Shown: positions 11,801 through 25,690, counted from the stretch's first letter. The stretch is DNA of 64,000 nucleotides from Mytilus californianus (GCF_021869535.1 NW_026262690.1:65745995-65809994), one strand, 5' to 3'. Notes: generated by a model not told the origin, from the sequence alone. Made by a program: numbers and translations.

Positions 11801-14800
11801 GCCAGAACGTTTTGAAGATGATTTTTGTGTGGCATATATATTTGTGCATCTAACGAACTATGAATTGCATGATTCTAGAAAGTATTAAATACCGTATAGG
11901 TTACAATACACCATTAGATTTTATGGGCGCAGCCATTTTATGAGCATAACATGGTATTCAGAATTAAGAGTATAGCTAATCCTGATTGGTTGATATGTGC
12001 GCCCGTTATTTTTTGTTATTAGAGACTTCGTGCATTCTGCATTATACCAAAGGCCAAATAAATTATTTTCCTTAGCCCTAACGGAACTGAGATGTCTTTT
12101 AAACGCTAGGATGAGACACGTATTTTTATGTGCAAAATTGATAGGCATGGGAGATAAGTACAAATTACGCTAAGAAAAGCAACGCGAACCTATATTTTTT
12201 GGACCAAAAAATACTGTCCTAATAACTTTTCTTTAATTCTAGCAAGGTTTCGTTTAAAAAATCAACTTTCTAAAGTCTGTATCTCGAAAAAGGCTATCAT
12301 TGTCGCCTATGGGGAAATTAATTGTTTATTTCAACCTATACAGCGTCGACATTTCTTTATCATAGTGCTCAAAAAGTGTCAAAAACAGTAATTTTACTTG
12401 ATATTTGATGTGAAACCGTATTTTTTGGTGACAAATGAATTATTGATTAACTAGTTTTTAAGCTATAGTCTGTTTCATATTTGTATTGCGTTTTACCTTA
12501 GAAACAAGGGTGGGTTCGACTTTTGACTTACTGTGGAGAGAATATGTCGTTTTCTGAACTTCTGCTGATTTGTTTGAAAAAAGCACGTACACGTCTAGAG
12601 TTTGGATATACAAATCGATTTTTAAACATGACAATCTCGATCCAAATGCTGTTATCGAAATTACCAAATTCAGTGAAAATGTACAGAAATGACCCCCATT
12701 GAACATTGAAATGTTCACTCGAATGGCAGACTATAAAAATTAGAATAGGCATGACATTTTGTAGTTAACGAATAGTTTTCGATGTTTAAACACAAATATT
12801 TACACATTTTTCATATTTTGAAATGCTATAGTCTGTTTCAAAAATGTACTTTTATACGAAAATGGTTTCATTTAAAACTGTTGTTCAAAATTCACCGTAG
12901 TAGTTACATATTGGATCGGTTTTGGTATCAATATAATCAGTACTTGATGACATATAAAGAATCATTGGAGAAAGTGGACATTATCTTCAGGCCCTTTTTA
13001 GCAGTACCGCATTTACTCAAAAAATCAGAAATTTTTTTTTCACATTTTTTGACTGGGGTCACCTCTGATAAAAAATTGTGAAAATTCAGAGAGTAATGCC
13101 AGAACGTTTTGAAGATGATTTTTGTGTGGCATATATATTTGTGCATCTAACGAACTATGAATTGCATGATTCTAGAAAGTATTAAATACCGTATAGGTTA
13201 CAATACACCATTAGATTTTATGGGCGCAGCCATTTTATGAGCATAACATGGTATTCAGAATTAAGAGTATAGCTAATCCTGATTGGTTGATATGTGCGCC
13301 CGTTATTTTTTGTTATTAGAGACTTCGTGCATTCTGCATTATACCAAAGGCCAAATAAATTATTTTCCTTAGCCCTAACGGAACTGAGATGTCTTTTAAA
13401 CGCTAGGATGAGACACGTATTTTTATGTGCAAAATTGATAGGCATGGGAGATAAGTACAAATTACGCTAAGAAAAGCAACGCGAACCTATATTTTTTGGA
13501 CCAAAAAATACTGTCCTAATAACTTTTCTTTAATTCTAGCAAGGTTTCGTTTAAAAAATCAACTTTCTAAAGTCTGTATCTCGAAAAAGGCTATCATTGT
13601 CGCCTATGGGGAAATTAATTGTTTATTTCAACCTATACAGCGTCGACATTTCTTTATCATAGTGCTCAAAAAGTGTCAAAAACAGTAATTTTACTTGATA
13701 TTTGATGTGAAACCGTATTTTTTGGTGACAAATGAATTATTGATTAACTAGTTTTTAAGCTATAGTCTGTTTCATATTTGTATTGCGTTTTACCTTAGAA
13801 ACAAGGGTGGGTTCGACTTTTGACTTACTGTGGAGAGAATATGTCGTTTTCTGAACTTCTGCTGATTTGTTTGAAAAAAGCACGTACACGTCTAGAGTTT
13901 GGATATACAAATCGATTTTTAAACATGACAATCTCGATCCAAATGCTGTTATCGAAATTACCAAATTCAGTGAAAATGTACAGAAATGACCCCCATTGAA
14001 CATTGAAATGTTCACTCGAATGGCAGACTATAAAAATTAGAATAGGCATGACATTTTGTAGTTAACGAATAGTTTTCGATGTTTAAACACAAATATTTAC
14101 ACATTTTTCATATTTTGAAATGCTATAGTCTGTTTCAAAAATGTACTTTTATACGAAAATGGTTTCATTTAAAACTGTTGTTCAAAATTCACCGTAGTAG
14201 TTACATATTGGATCGGTTTTGGTATCAATATAATCAGTACTTGATGACATATAAAGAATCATTGGAGAAAGTGGACATTATCTTCAGGCCCTTTTTAGCA
14301 GTACCGCATTTACTCAAAAAATCAGAAATTTTTTTTTCACATTTTTTGACTGGGGTCACCTCTGATAAAAAATTGTGAAAATTCAGAGAGTAATGCCAGA
14401 ACGTTTTGAAGATGATTTTTGTGTGGCATATATATTTGTGCATCTAACGAACTATGAATTGCATGATTCTAGAAAGTATTAAATACCGTATAGGTTACAA
14501 TACACCATTAGATTTTATGGGCGCAGCCATTTTATGAGCATAACATGGTATTCAGAATTAAGAGTATAGCTAATCCTGATTGGTTGATATGTGCGCCCGT
14601 TATTTTTTGTTATTAGAGACTTCGTGCATTCTGCATTATACCAAAGGCCAAATAAATTATTTTCCTTAGCCCTAACGGAACTGAGATGTCTTTTAAACGC
14701 TAGGATGAGACACGTATTTTTATGTGCAAAATTGATAGGCATGGGAGATAAGTACAAATTACGCTAAGAAAAGCAACGCGAACCTATATTTTTTGGACCA

Positions 14801-17082
14801 AAAAATACTGTCCTAATAACTTTTCTTTAATTCTAGCAAGGTTTCGTTTAAAAAATCAACTTTCTAAAGTCTGTATCTCGAAAAAGGCTATCATTGTCGC
14901 CTATGGGGAAATTAATTGTTTATTTCAACCTATACAGCGTCGACATTTCTTTATCATAGTGCTCAAAAAGTGTCAAAAACAGTAATTTTACTTGATATTT
15001 GATGTGAAACCGTATTTTTTGGTGACAAATGAATTATTGATTAACTAGTTTTTAAGCTATAGTCTGTTTCATATTTGTATTGCGTTTTACCTTAGAAACA
15101 AGGGTGGGTTCGACTTTTGACTTACTGTGGAGAGAATATGTCGTTTTCTGAACTTCTGCTGATTTGTTTGAAAAAAGCACGTACACGTCTAGAGTTTGGA
15201 TATACAAATCGATTTTTAAACATGACAATCTCGATCCAAATGCTGTTATCGAAATTACCAAATTCAGTGAAAATGTACAGAAATGACCCCCATTGAACAT
15301 TGAAATGTTCACTCGAATGGCAGACTATAAAAATTAGAATAGGCATGACATTTTGTAGTTAACGAATAGTTTTCGATGTTTAAACACAAATATTTACACA
15401 TTTTTCATATTTTGAAATGCTATAGTCTGTTTCAAAAATGTACTTTTATACGAAAATGGTTTCATTTAAAACTGTTGTTCAAAATTCACCGTAGTAGTTA
15501 CATATTGGATCGGTTTTGGTATCAATATAATCAGTACTTGATGACATATAAAGAATCATTGGAGAAAGTGGACATTATCTTCAGGCCCTTTTTAGCAGTA
15601 CCGCATTTACTCAAAAAATCAGAAATTTTTTTTTCACATTTTTTGACTGGGGTCACCTCTGATAAAAAATTGTGAAAATTCAGAGAGTAATGCCAGAACG
15701 TTTTGAAGATGATTTTTGTGTGGCATATATATTTGTGCATCTAACGAACTATGAATTGCATGATTCTAGAAAGTATTAAATACCGTATAGGTTACAATAC
15801 ACCATTAGATTTTATGGGCGCAGCCATTTTATGAGCATAACATGGTATTCAGAATTAAGAGTATAGCTAATCCTGATTGGTTGATATGTGCGCCCGTTAT
15901 TTTTTGTTATTAGAGACTTCGTGCATTCTGCATTATACCAAAGGCCAAATAAATTATTTTCCTTAGCCCTAACGGAACTGAGATGTCTTTTAAACGCTAG
16001 GATGAGACACGTATTTTTATGTGCAAAATTGATAGGCATGGGAGATAAGTACAAATTACGCTAAGAAAAGCAACGCGAACCTATATTTTTTGGACCAAAA
16101 AATACTGTCCTAATAACTTTTCTTTAATTCTAGCAAGGTTTCGTTTAAAAAATCAACTTTCTAAAGTCTGTATCTCGAAAAAGGCTATCATTGTCGCCTA
16201 TGGGGAAATTAATTGTTTATTTCAACCTATACAGCGTCGACATTTCTTTATCATAGTGCTCAAAAAGTGTCAAAAACAGTAATTTTACTTGATATTTGAT
16301 GTGAAACCGTATTTTTTGGTGACAAATGAATTATTGATTAACTAGTTTTTAAGCTATAGTCTGTTTCATATTTGTATTGCGTTTTACCTTAGAAACAAGG
16401 GTGGGTTCGACTTTTGACTTACTGTGGAGAGAATATGTCGTTTTCTGAACTTCTGCTGATTTGTTTGAAAAAAGCACGTACACGTCTAGAGTTTGGATAT
16501 ACAAATCGATTTTTAAACATGACAATCTCGATCCAAATGCTGTTATCGAAATTACCAAATTCAGTGAAAATGTACAGAAATGACCCCCATTGAACATTGA
16601 AATGTTCACTCGAATGGCAGACTATAAAAATTAGAATAGGCATGACATTTTGTAGTTAACGAATAGTTTTCGATGTTTAAACACAAATATTTACACATTT
16701 TTCATATTTTGAAATGCTATAGTCTGTTTCAAAAATGTACTTTTATACGAAAATGGTTTCATTTAAAACTGTTGTTCAAAATTCACCGTAGTAGTTACAT
16801 ATTGGATCGGTTTTGGTATCAATATAATCAGTACTTGATGACATATAAAGAATCATTGGAGAAAGTGGACATTATCTTCAGGCCCTTTTTAGCAGTACCG
16901 CATTTACTCAAAAAATCAGAAATTTTTTTTTCACATTTTTTGACTGGGGTCACCTCTGATAAAAAATTGTGAAAATTCAGAGAGTAATGCCAGAACGTTT
17001 TGAAGATGATTTTTGTGTGGCATATATATTTGTGCATCTAACGAACTATGAATTGCATGATTCTAGAAAGTATTAAATACCG

Positions 17083-17086
17083 TATA
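17083..17086. other. Empty site for the 438-bp TIR segment
   Basis: This satellite unit reads CCGTATACAGCG where all other units have CCGTATA, the 438-bp segment and TATACAGCG. The missing piece is 442 bp, one TATA plus the segment. It fits precise excision or deletion between the two flanking TATA copies. Confidence 0.8.
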
Positions 17087-19288
17087 CAGCGTCGACATTT
17101 CTTTATCATAGTGCTCAAAAAGTGTCAAAAACAGTAATTTTACTTGATATTTGATGTGAAACCGTATTTTTTGGTGACAAATGAATTATTGATTAACTAG
17201 TTTTTAAGCTATAGTCTGTTTCATATTTGTATTGCGTTTTACCTTAGAAACAAGGGTGGGTTCGACTTTTGACTTACTGTGGAGAGAATATGTCGTTTTC
17301 TGAACTTCTGCTGATTTGTTTGAAAAAAGCACGTACACGTCTAGAGTTTGGATATACAAATCGATTTTTAAACATGACAATCTCGATCCAAATGCTGTTA
17401 TCGAAATTACCAAATTCAGTGAAAATGTACAGAAATGACCCCCATTGAACATTGAAATGTTCACTCGAATGGCAGACTATAAAAATTAGAATAGGCATGA
17501 CATTTTGTAGTTAACGAATAGTTTTCGATGTTTAAACACAAATATTTACACATTTTTCATATTTTGAAATGCTATAGTCTGTTTCAAAAATGTACTTTTA
17601 TACGAAAATGGTTTCATTTAAAACTGTTGTTCAAAATTCACCGTAGTAGTTACATATTGGATCGGTTTTGGTATCAATATAATCAGTACTTGATGACATA
17701 TAAAGAATCATTGGAGAAAGTGGACATTATCTTCAGGCCCTTTTTAGCAGTACCGCATTTACTCAAAAAATCAGAAATTTTTTTTTCACATTTTTTGACT
17801 GGGGTCACCTCTGATAAAAAATTGTGAAAATTCAGAGAGTAATGCCAGAACGTTTTGAAGATGATTTTTGTGTGGCATATATATTTGTGCATCTAACGAA
17901 CTATGAATTGCATGATTCTAGAAAGTATTAAATACCGTATAGGTTACAATACACCATTAGATTTTATGGGCGCAGCCATTTTATGAGCATAACATGGTAT
18001 TCAGAATTAAGAGTATAGCTAATCCTGATTGGTTGATATGTGCGCCCGTTATTTTTTGTTATTAGAGACTTCGTGCATTCTGCATTATACCAAAGGCCAA
18101 ATAAATTATTTTCCTTAGCCCTAACGGAACTGAGATGTCTTTTAAACGCTAGGATGAGACACGTATTTTTATGTGCAAAATTGATAGGCATGGGAGATAA
18201 GTACAAATTACGCTAAGAAAAGCAACGCGAACCTATATTTTTTGGACCAAAAAATACTGTCCTAATAACTTTTCTTTAATTCTAGCAAGGTTTCGTTTAA
18301 AAAATCAACTTTCTAAAGTCTGTATCTCGAAAAAGGCTATCATTGTCGCCTATGGGGAAATTAATTGTTTATTTCAACCTATACAGCGTCGACATTTCTT
18401 TATCATAGTGCTCAAAAAGTGTCAAAAACAGTAATTTTACTTGATATTTGATGTGAAACCGTATTTTTTGGTGACAAATGAATTATTGATTAACTAGTTT
18501 TTAAGCTATAGTCTGTTTCATATTTGTATTGCGTTTTACCTTAGAAACAAGGGTGGGTTCGACTTTTGACTTACTGTGGAGAGAATATGTCGTTTTCTGA
18601 ACTTCTGCTGATTTGTTTGAAAAAAGCACGTACACGTCTAGAGTTTGGATATACAAATCGATTTTTAAACATGACAATCTCGATCCAAATGCTGTTATCG
18701 AAATTACCAAATTCAGTGAAAATGTACAGAAATGACCCCCATTGAACATTGAAATGTTCACTCGAATGGCAGACTATAAAAATTAGAATAGGCATGACAT
18801 TTTGTAGTTAACGAATAGTTTTCGATGTTTAAACACAAATATTTACACATTTTTCATATTTTGAAATGCTATAGTCTGTTTCAAAAATGTACTTTTATAC
18901 GAAAATGGTTTCATTTAAAACTGTTGTTCAAAATTCACCGTAGTAGTTACATATTGGATCGGTTTTGGTATCAATATAATCAGTACTTGATGACATATAA
19001 AGAATCATTGGAGAAAGTGGACATTATCTTCAGGCCCTTTTTAGCAGTACCGCATTTACTCAAAAAATCAGAAATTTTTTTTTCACATTTTTTGACTGGG
19101 GTCACCTCTGATAAAAAATTGTGAAAATTCAGAGAGTAATGCCAGAACGTTTTGAAGATGATTTTTGTGTGGCATATATATTTGTGCATCTAACGAACTA
19201 TGAATTGCATGATTCTAGAAAGTATTAAATACCGTATAGGTTACAATACACCATTAGATTTTATGGGCGCAGCCATTTTATGAGCATA

Positions 19289-19757
19289 GAACACTGGACA
19301 CTTTTAATTTGCAAAACACTCATTTGCAAATCCGCCGCCGCCTCTCCTTAGAGCTACAGTGTCGTGTATATAACCAAAATGTGCGGAATTACATGGGATT
19401 CAATAATTTAATTGCTTTTCTGCTGTTATTATTATAGATATTTTGTAATTTGATTTAGAAAAACATGGGATTTTCAATATCCCATGGGATAGGGCAAATC
19501 CCATGGGATTGACCATTATCCCATGGGATTTTGGTTAAATCCCATAGGATTTTTTGGGGTCCCATGGGATAATTGTAGTCCCATGGGATATTTGTTGTCC
19601 CATGGGACAAAAAAAATCCCATGGGACTATAATTATCCCATGGGATTTTTAATATCCCATGGGACACATGGGATAAAATAAAATCCTATGGGATTCAAAT
19701 TATAAATATACAGTAAATAAATGTGTATGTTACAATGAATTCTGTTTGGTAGTAAAT
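19289..19757 (+). repeat. Left terminal inverted repeat of the giant element
   Basis: About 469 bp that match the right end in inverse order. Order from the tip: AACACTGGACAC, two copies of ATTTGCAAA (19307-19315, 19322-19330) spaced 15 bp, a short GC-rich CCGCCGCC patch, a unique ~110-bp part, the CCCATGGG minisatellite, then a tail reading GAATTCTGTTTGGTAGTAAA. By eye roughly 5 percent of positions differ from the right arm, plus a few small indels. The two ATTTGCAAA copies could be protein-binding sites; this is inference. Confidence 0.85.
19463..19695. repeat. CCCATGGG palindromic minisatellite, left
   Basis: About eleven copies of ATCCCATGGGAT or close variants (TCCCATGGGAC, TCCCATAGGAT) spaced by short AT-rich linkers, period about 20 bp. 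Each core is a perfect palindrome. The linkers differ from each other but are conserved one by one in the right arm, so the array was part of the element before insertion. A frame of 70 codons across it has only minisatellite-derived residues and is not a gene. Confidence 0.95.
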
Positions 19758-21388
19758 TGTTTTAAGATGAATCTTTTTAGTTGAATATCTTTTTTTCTTT
19801 GGAAATTTTAATGCAATTATATTGTTCTATAACTGTTCAAAACTAAACTTTTAAACAACAAAGCAGATAATGTAAGTATCAATATATGTTTATTTATGAA
19901 TTCTAGAATACTTTTTTGAAACACAATTTTTCCCATTTGAAATCAATGAAAACTCTATTAATAGGCTTAACATACTAGTAGCTTTTTACATAAATCTATT
20001 TTTTTTTCAGGATATCCCTCCACCCAAAAAATTAATAGTTTCTTATCATCCAGCATTGTGTGATCGTAATGTATAGTCCACTTTTTGGCCATTCAGCACA
20101 GAACATAGTCATTATTGTGGTTTTAATATCTTTAGATATTTAATAGAACTTCAATTCATTGACTGAGTGATGAAAATAATAACTGATCTGACTTTTGTCT
20201 TTGAATTTATTTTGGTCTTGTTTCTGTGTTTTCTCTTTTTATTCTAAGTGATGAATTTCAATCCTTCTGAAAAAGAACCAATAAAATCCGAAGTTATGGA
20301 TAATAAAAAATTGTGTGCATTCATGTAGCAATAACATATGATTTTCAATAAAAATAGCTATGCGGTATGGATTTTACTGATTGTTGAAGGTTGTCCAGTG
20401 TCATCAGTTGCTAACCTCCTACATCCTTTGGTCTCTGATGGAGAGTTGTCAAATTAGCAACATACCACATCTTCCTATTCTAATATTATATAACAATCAA
20501 TTTATGTATTCTTCTTTATAACATTTGGGTATTTTCCCCAGTTATATATATATATATATATATATATAGATCAATGTTAAAACTTTAGGCAATTACAATA
20601 AAATTCCATTTTTCACAAGAATTTGCAATATATTATACAGAAAACCAGCAATAGAAACAGCACTTCTTCAAGCTTCTGAAGTTCTGAAAGAGTTCCACTT
20701 GTGTTTTATTTCAATTAGAAAATACATTGAACTCTTTAGACATGTTGGAAATTATAACATTGATACAAAAATTATATTGTTTTTTTTCTTATTTTTGTGT
20801 TGTTCGGTTGCTGTCTCATTTTTATATATGGTTATACATATATCCTAAATCTTCTTTTTTTTTAAACTTAATCATTAATAGTAAAAATGGGATATTTTTT
20901 ATTTTGATAATCTCAAAACATTATTATTCTATCAAATAACTTATTTCCAAGTTCACAAAACACCAATGTGTCAGATATTAAATTTAAGACATGTATAAAC
21001 ATGATCAACAAGCAGTTGACAGGATGTCATGCAAAAATCTCACTAATATTAAACTTTCACAAAAACTCCATCCTCAGCGAGTACTATTAACGTTCTTTAT
21101 AGTACATGACATATTCCTAATACAGGACACCATGCCTGGTAAACACTAGCATGTGTCAATGTCTAGTCAATCATGTAATCAGGCTCAAAATCTTAGTTTG
21201 GCACTGAATTTAAAAATTCAACACATAATGAACATGTGTATGAAATTCAATTTTATGGTAAGCTATATACCTTAACCTAAAACTTTAACCTAAGAATGAA
21301 CTATAATTTCACATTATGACATCTCTATGTTCAGTGATTCATAAAATCAGGGTAAAAACAGTAAATGTGGTGTATAATGTATAAACAA
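19758..21388. other. AT-rich stretch without recognised genes
   Basis: No coding frame or known domain was seen. It includes a (TA)13 microsatellite at 20543-20568 and a fragment (about 20378-20490, minus strand) of the dispersed bivalve repeat seen complete at 22196. A 70-codon frame at 20727-20939 is low-complexity and probably chance. Confidence 0.6.
20543..20568. repeat. (TA)13 microsatellite
   Basis: Uninterrupted alternating TA seen directly. Confidence 0.95.
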
Positions 21389-23155
21389 GAGTGCACACGC
21401 TGAAATGTTGCGCCTTCCTTACTGATCATTGATATCATGTTGATAGTCCTAAATATAAAGCTTTACTACAACTATCACATAAACTCAACATGATCCAAGA
21501 AAATGAATTCAAGGTCATATGAACCTGACAAGAAATATATGTACACCTTACAATCATTCAATATACTAAATACAGTTGAACTATTGCTTATAGTTTCTAA
21601 CATTGTCTAAGAAGCAGACTTAACCAAGAAAACTAAACATTGACCAATGAACCATGAAAATGAGGTGAAGGGCAGATGAACCATGCCAGGCAGACATGTA
21701 CAGCTTACAATGCTTCCATACAACACATATAGCTGATAACACTGAGCAATGAACCGTGAAAATGAGGTCAAGGTCAAATAAAACCTGCGAGACTGACATA
21801 CATGTACATCATAAAATGTTTCCATACACCAAATATAGTTGAACTATTGCATTTAGTATTAGAAAAAAAGACCAAAACTCAAAAATTTAACTTTGACTAC
21901 TGAACCATGAAAATGATAACAAGGTCTGATGACACCTGCCAGCTAGACATGTACACCTTAAAATCATTCCATACACCAAATATAGTAGACCTATTGCATA
22001 CAGTATAAGAAAAACAGACCAAAACACAAAAACTTAACTATAACCACTGAACCATGAAAATGAGGTCAAGGTCAGATGACACCTGCCAGTTGGTCATGTA
22101 CACCTTACAGTCCTTCCATACACCGAATATACTAGACCTATTGCTTATAGTATCTGAGATATGGACTTGACCACCAAAACTTAACCTTAAATATAAAAAA
22201 GAAGATGTGGTATGATTGCAAATGAGACAACAACTCTCCACAAGTGACCAAATGACACAGAAATTAACAACTATAGGTCACCGTACGGCCTTCAACAATG
22301 AGCAAAGCCCATACTGCAGTCAGCTATAAAAGGCCCCGAAATGACAATGTAAAACAATTCAAACGAGAAAACTAACGGCCTAATTTATGTACAAAAAATG
22401 AACGAAAAACAAATATGTAACACATAAACAAACGACAACCACTGAATTACTGGCTCCTGACTTGGGACAGGCACATACATACAGAATGTGGCGGGGTTAA
22501 ACATGTTAGCGGGATCCCAACCCTTCCCCTAACCTGGGACAGTGGTGTAACAGTACAACATAAGAACGAACTATAAAAATCAGTTGAAAGAGGCTTAACT
22601 CATCAGATGGATAAAAATACAAATACTACAAATACAAGTGGACGTGGCCGGGTACTTGTACATCCAAACAACAAAAAGACATTAAGTATAGATCTGAGAG
22701 TACTTGCAGTTACTGACAGCTAGTACAAAGCCACTAACAACTAATAAAAAAAATCATGCATCTAAGACTAAGTTCTTGTTCACTGATCCATGAAATGAGG
22801 TCTAGGTCAAGTAAAAACTCTCTGACGAGCATGAGGACCTTGCAAGGTACGCACATACCAAATATAGTTATCATATTACTCATAATATGAGAGAAATTAA
22901 CATTAAAAAAAATCTGAACTTTTTTTTCAAGTAGTCACTGAACCATGAAAATGAGGTCAAGGACAATGGACATGTTTCAGACAGAATTGGTATCATGACA
23001 TGCATGAGGCATCTATATACAAAGTATGAAGCATCCAGGTCTTCCACCTTCTAAAATAAAAAGCTTTTAGGAAGTTAGCTAACGCCACCGCCGTAGCCGC
23101 CACCGGATCACTATCCCTATGTCGAGCTTTCTGCGACAAAAGTTGCAGGCTCGAC
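21389..23155 (+). mobile_element. Pearl/HINE-like element with ~165-bp core repeats
   Basis: Begins ACAAGAGTGCACACGCTG, then has several diverged ~165-bp monomers sharing CCATGAAAATGAGGTCAAGG and ATACACCAAATATAGT (from about 21480 to 22195 and again 22770-23040), a short GCC-rich microsatellite (about 23084-23104) and a terminal hairpin, GTCGAGC pairing with GCTCGAC (23119-23154). A tandem core, a microsatellite and a 3' hairpin are the layout known for bivalve pearl elements, held to be non-autonomous Helitron relatives. From memory this family is abundant in mussels. It is split by another dispersed repeat at 22196-22765. No protein is encoded. Confidence 0.6.
22196..22765 (+). repeat. Dispersed bivalve repeat (GATGTGGTATGATTGC family), long copy
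   Basis: Starts near AAGAAGATGTGGTATGATTG and carries blocks that recur elsewhere in the window: GACCAAATGACACAGAAATT, GGCCTTCAACAATGAGCAAA, CAACCACTGAATTACTGGCT, GGGACAGTGGTGTAA and CAGTTACTGACAGCTA. Other copies stand at 25322-25690, 39040-39250, 45373-45695 and 45695-46420, with fragments near 20378, 23880 and 31680. No coding capacity is seen. I recognise it as a very common mussel repeat but cannot name a class. Confidence 0.75.
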
Positions 23156-24303
23156 AAAAATACATGAACATTTTAAAGTACTAAATTTTAAGTATATACA
23201 TGTAAAACCACAAGTTACTAACTGAAGTTCAGTCTCATGGTGAACTGTAACCAAAAACTTTAAGTGAATACAATTTAGAGAAAGACAGATGGACGCACAA
23301 ACACTATCAAAACAGAGCATAAAACTTACCAAACAAGATCTTTCAGAAGCAGGAAAATTGAAGTGTTTCTTTTCTTTCTCTGCCCTCCATGATATAAACT
23401 TCAAATTCATTCATGCAAAATATGAAAATCTGCAAAAGTAGGACCTTGTACCGCAGCTTATCCACATTTTGACTTTTGAACTGCATTGTTCTTTTCATCT
23501 TGCTGGCAACCTAAACATAAAATAAAAAATGATAAACACATAATTCTGGATTAACTTCGTGTATTTATTTTTGTTGGTACAAACAATTTTTTCCAACTTT
23601 AAACTAAATCTGCCTCTGCTTTAAAAAACAACTGGAAACCATTATTAACTGCATGTATTTATCTTAATTGAAAACAATTTCTTGAGTTTTTCTCATTTGT
23701 ATCACCCTGTTATCATGGTTATTATATATAAATTTTATTTTTGTCCCTTTTTAAAAATAGGAATGCATGGTTTAAATTCCTCAATAATCATGATAATTCT
23801 AGGTCAGTCAATTAAAAATGTATGAATAAATTATTTAACCTATATACTATTAATATCAATATATTTATTTTTTGATAAAAACTAGGCTCTGTGTTAAAGA
23901 CCGTACCTTGACCTATAATGGTTTACTTTTATAAATTGTGAATTGGATGGATAGTTGTCTCATTGGCACTCATACCACATCTTCCTATATCTACAAACAG
24001 ATTCTATGGACGAGCAGACATTACACCCTGGAGGTGGTTTTATAAAAAGCATACGACTTAGATGTACCATAAGCATGGAAAAACAATTCAGCAGTCAGTT
24101 TCACAAAAAAACTTACAAATAATATTGATAGTAATTAAGTCATGTACAATACAGTCATGACAGTATACTTTATACGAATCACTTGTATTTTTTTTTTTTT
24201 TTTGTAAAACCGACTCAAGTATACTTATAATCAATCTTAGTTGTAAGTATTAAGTATTATTCAACTTTTGGATAATTTTATGTTGGTTTATTTTATGAAT
24301 ATG
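23156..24303. other. No gene seen; repeat fragments
   Basis: AT-rich. A minus-strand fragment of the GATGTGGTATGA repeat lies near 23880-23995 and a T-run near 24187-24203. A 97-codon frame at 23117-23410 has no recognisable domain and begins inside the preceding repeat. Confidence 0.55.
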
Positions 24304-24394
24304 CAGTGGCGGATCCAGAACTTTTCATAAGAGAGGGCTGGCTATGAGTGGCCGTTCATGTCAAAATAGCGATGGTTTCATCTAGTTGGTTTTT

Positions 24395-24755
24395 CCATCT
24401 AGATACTTCTTGAAAGCATCTAGATATTTTCAACAAGTATCTAGATGCTTCGTATAAGTTTCTAGATGGTTGTAAGATACATCTAGATACTTTAGCGAAC
24501 TATCTAGATACCTTTTTCCATCTAGATACTTCGTTCAAGTATCTAGATGCTTCGCATAAGTATCTAGATGTTTCGTAAAAGTATCTAGATGCTTCGCACA
24601 AGTAACTAGATGCTTCGCACAAGTATCTAGATGCTTCCTACAAGTATCTAGATGCTTCGCACAAGTATCTAGATGCTTCGTTCAAGTATCTAGATGCTTT
24701 GCATACGTATCTAGATGTTTCGTAAAAGTATCTAGATGCTTCGCACAAGTATATA
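24395..24755. repeat. ATCTAGAT minisatellite, left
   Basis: About 17 units of ~21 bp with consensus close to AAGTATCTAGATGCTTCGCAC. Each contains the palindrome ATCTAGAT (an XbaI site core). Units vary mainly in the TTCGCACAAG spacer. Frames with repeated KHLDT on the minus strand are a by-product of the 21-bp period. Confidence 0.95.
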
Positions 24756-24770
24756 GTTTCACTCTTAACA

Positions 24771-25321
24771 TATGAAAATTTATAGAGAATCCGCTAATGC
24801 GTTGAATGGGATGCAATAATTTCTTGACTACTACACATTTGCAATTTACAAAGAACACAAGGACAAACAACACAATTTTACACACATATAGACAGTGATA
24901 AGTATTAGTTCTATGCTGAGCCCCGTATTAAGGAATAATTGTTTACATCTTTAGAAAAGAATAACTGAAATACTTAAACCATGCATAGCCATTAATCATA
25001 TTTATGACGGAATGTTTTAGTGATAGGGGACGACAATTTTATTTTTTTCTGGTGGTGACAGAGGAGTGCTTAATTGTAAATAAAATTGCACATGACAGAT
25101 TGAAAATGAAAAGGAATGAATATTCTGCAACACAAAATGCAGGAAACAACTCGTGGGGAAAAAATAGCATGAAGGAAATGAATATTCAATTCACAAAAAA
25201 TCCTTTAAATCCTGAAATGAATGCACAGGTACAGTGCATAAGAATAGACAAAACCTTTTCTTATCTACTTTGACAAGACGAAAGAAAAAGTCGAATGCTA
25301 AAGCAAGAGAACAATATTTTT
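24771..25321. other. No gene seen
   Basis: Unremarkable AT-rich DNA. A plus-strand frame of 89 codons (25004-25273) and its overlapping neighbour (25234-25509) have no known domain; the second runs into a dispersed repeat. Confidence 0.5.
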
Positions 25322-25690
25322 TATATAAAAAGAAGATGTGGTATGATTGCCAAAATGAGACGACTCTTCACAAGAGACCAAATGACACAGAAATTAACTA
25401 CTGCACGGCCTTCAACAATGAGCAAAGCTCAAACTACCTAGTCAGTCATAAACAGCTGAATAAAGGCCTTGAAATGACAAATGTAAAACAATTCAAAAGA
25501 GAAAAATAACGGCGTAATTAATGTACAAATAATAAACGAAAAACAAAATATGTAACACCGGAACAAACGATAACCACTGAATTACAGGCTCCTGCGTACG
25601 GACAGGCACATACATACAGAATGTGGCGGTGTTAAACATGTAAGCGAGACTCCAATCCATACCTGCTAACTTTCGAAAATGCCCAGACAC
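25322..25690 (+). repeat. Dispersed bivalve repeat (GATGTGGTATGATTGC family)
   Basis: Shares GACCAAATGACACAGAAATT, GGCCTTCAACAATGAGCAAA and CATACATACAGAATGTGGCG with the copy at 22196. Shorter and slightly diverged. Confidence 0.8.

Larger units (their letters stand above)
4113..19288. repeat. Satellite array, block A (unit 1297-1298 bp)
   Basis: Head-to-tail tandem repeat. Taking GGTTACAATACACC as unit start, units begin at 4115, 5413, 6710, 8007, 9304, 10601, 11899, 13196, 14493 and 15790; one unit lacking a 442-bp piece begins its body at 17087; the next start at 17942 and 19239, the last cut after 50 bp by the giant insert. Units differ by only a few bases: an extra T in the T-run of units 1 and 6 (making 1298 bp), a C at 6357 and 7654 shared by units 2 and 3, and a T at 4143 in unit 1. 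Short frames of 69 to 99 codons recur on both strands in every unit; they overlap each other, match nothing I know and are broken by the T-run indel, so I do not call them genes. No 5S, U-snRNA, histone or tRNA sequence was recognised in the unit. Confidence 0.97.

Noticed and set aside
4137..18206. Recurrent frames of 69-99 codons in every satellite unit, on both strands
   Set aside because: They repeat only because the DNA repeats. They overlap each other on opposite strands, match no known protein, and the 99-codon frame is altered by the T-run indel in units 1 and 6.
19455..19667. 70-codon frame rich in SHGI and IPWD, and its counterparts at 47685-47902
   Set aside because: Pure translation of the CCCATGGG minisatellite; similar frames exist on both strands.
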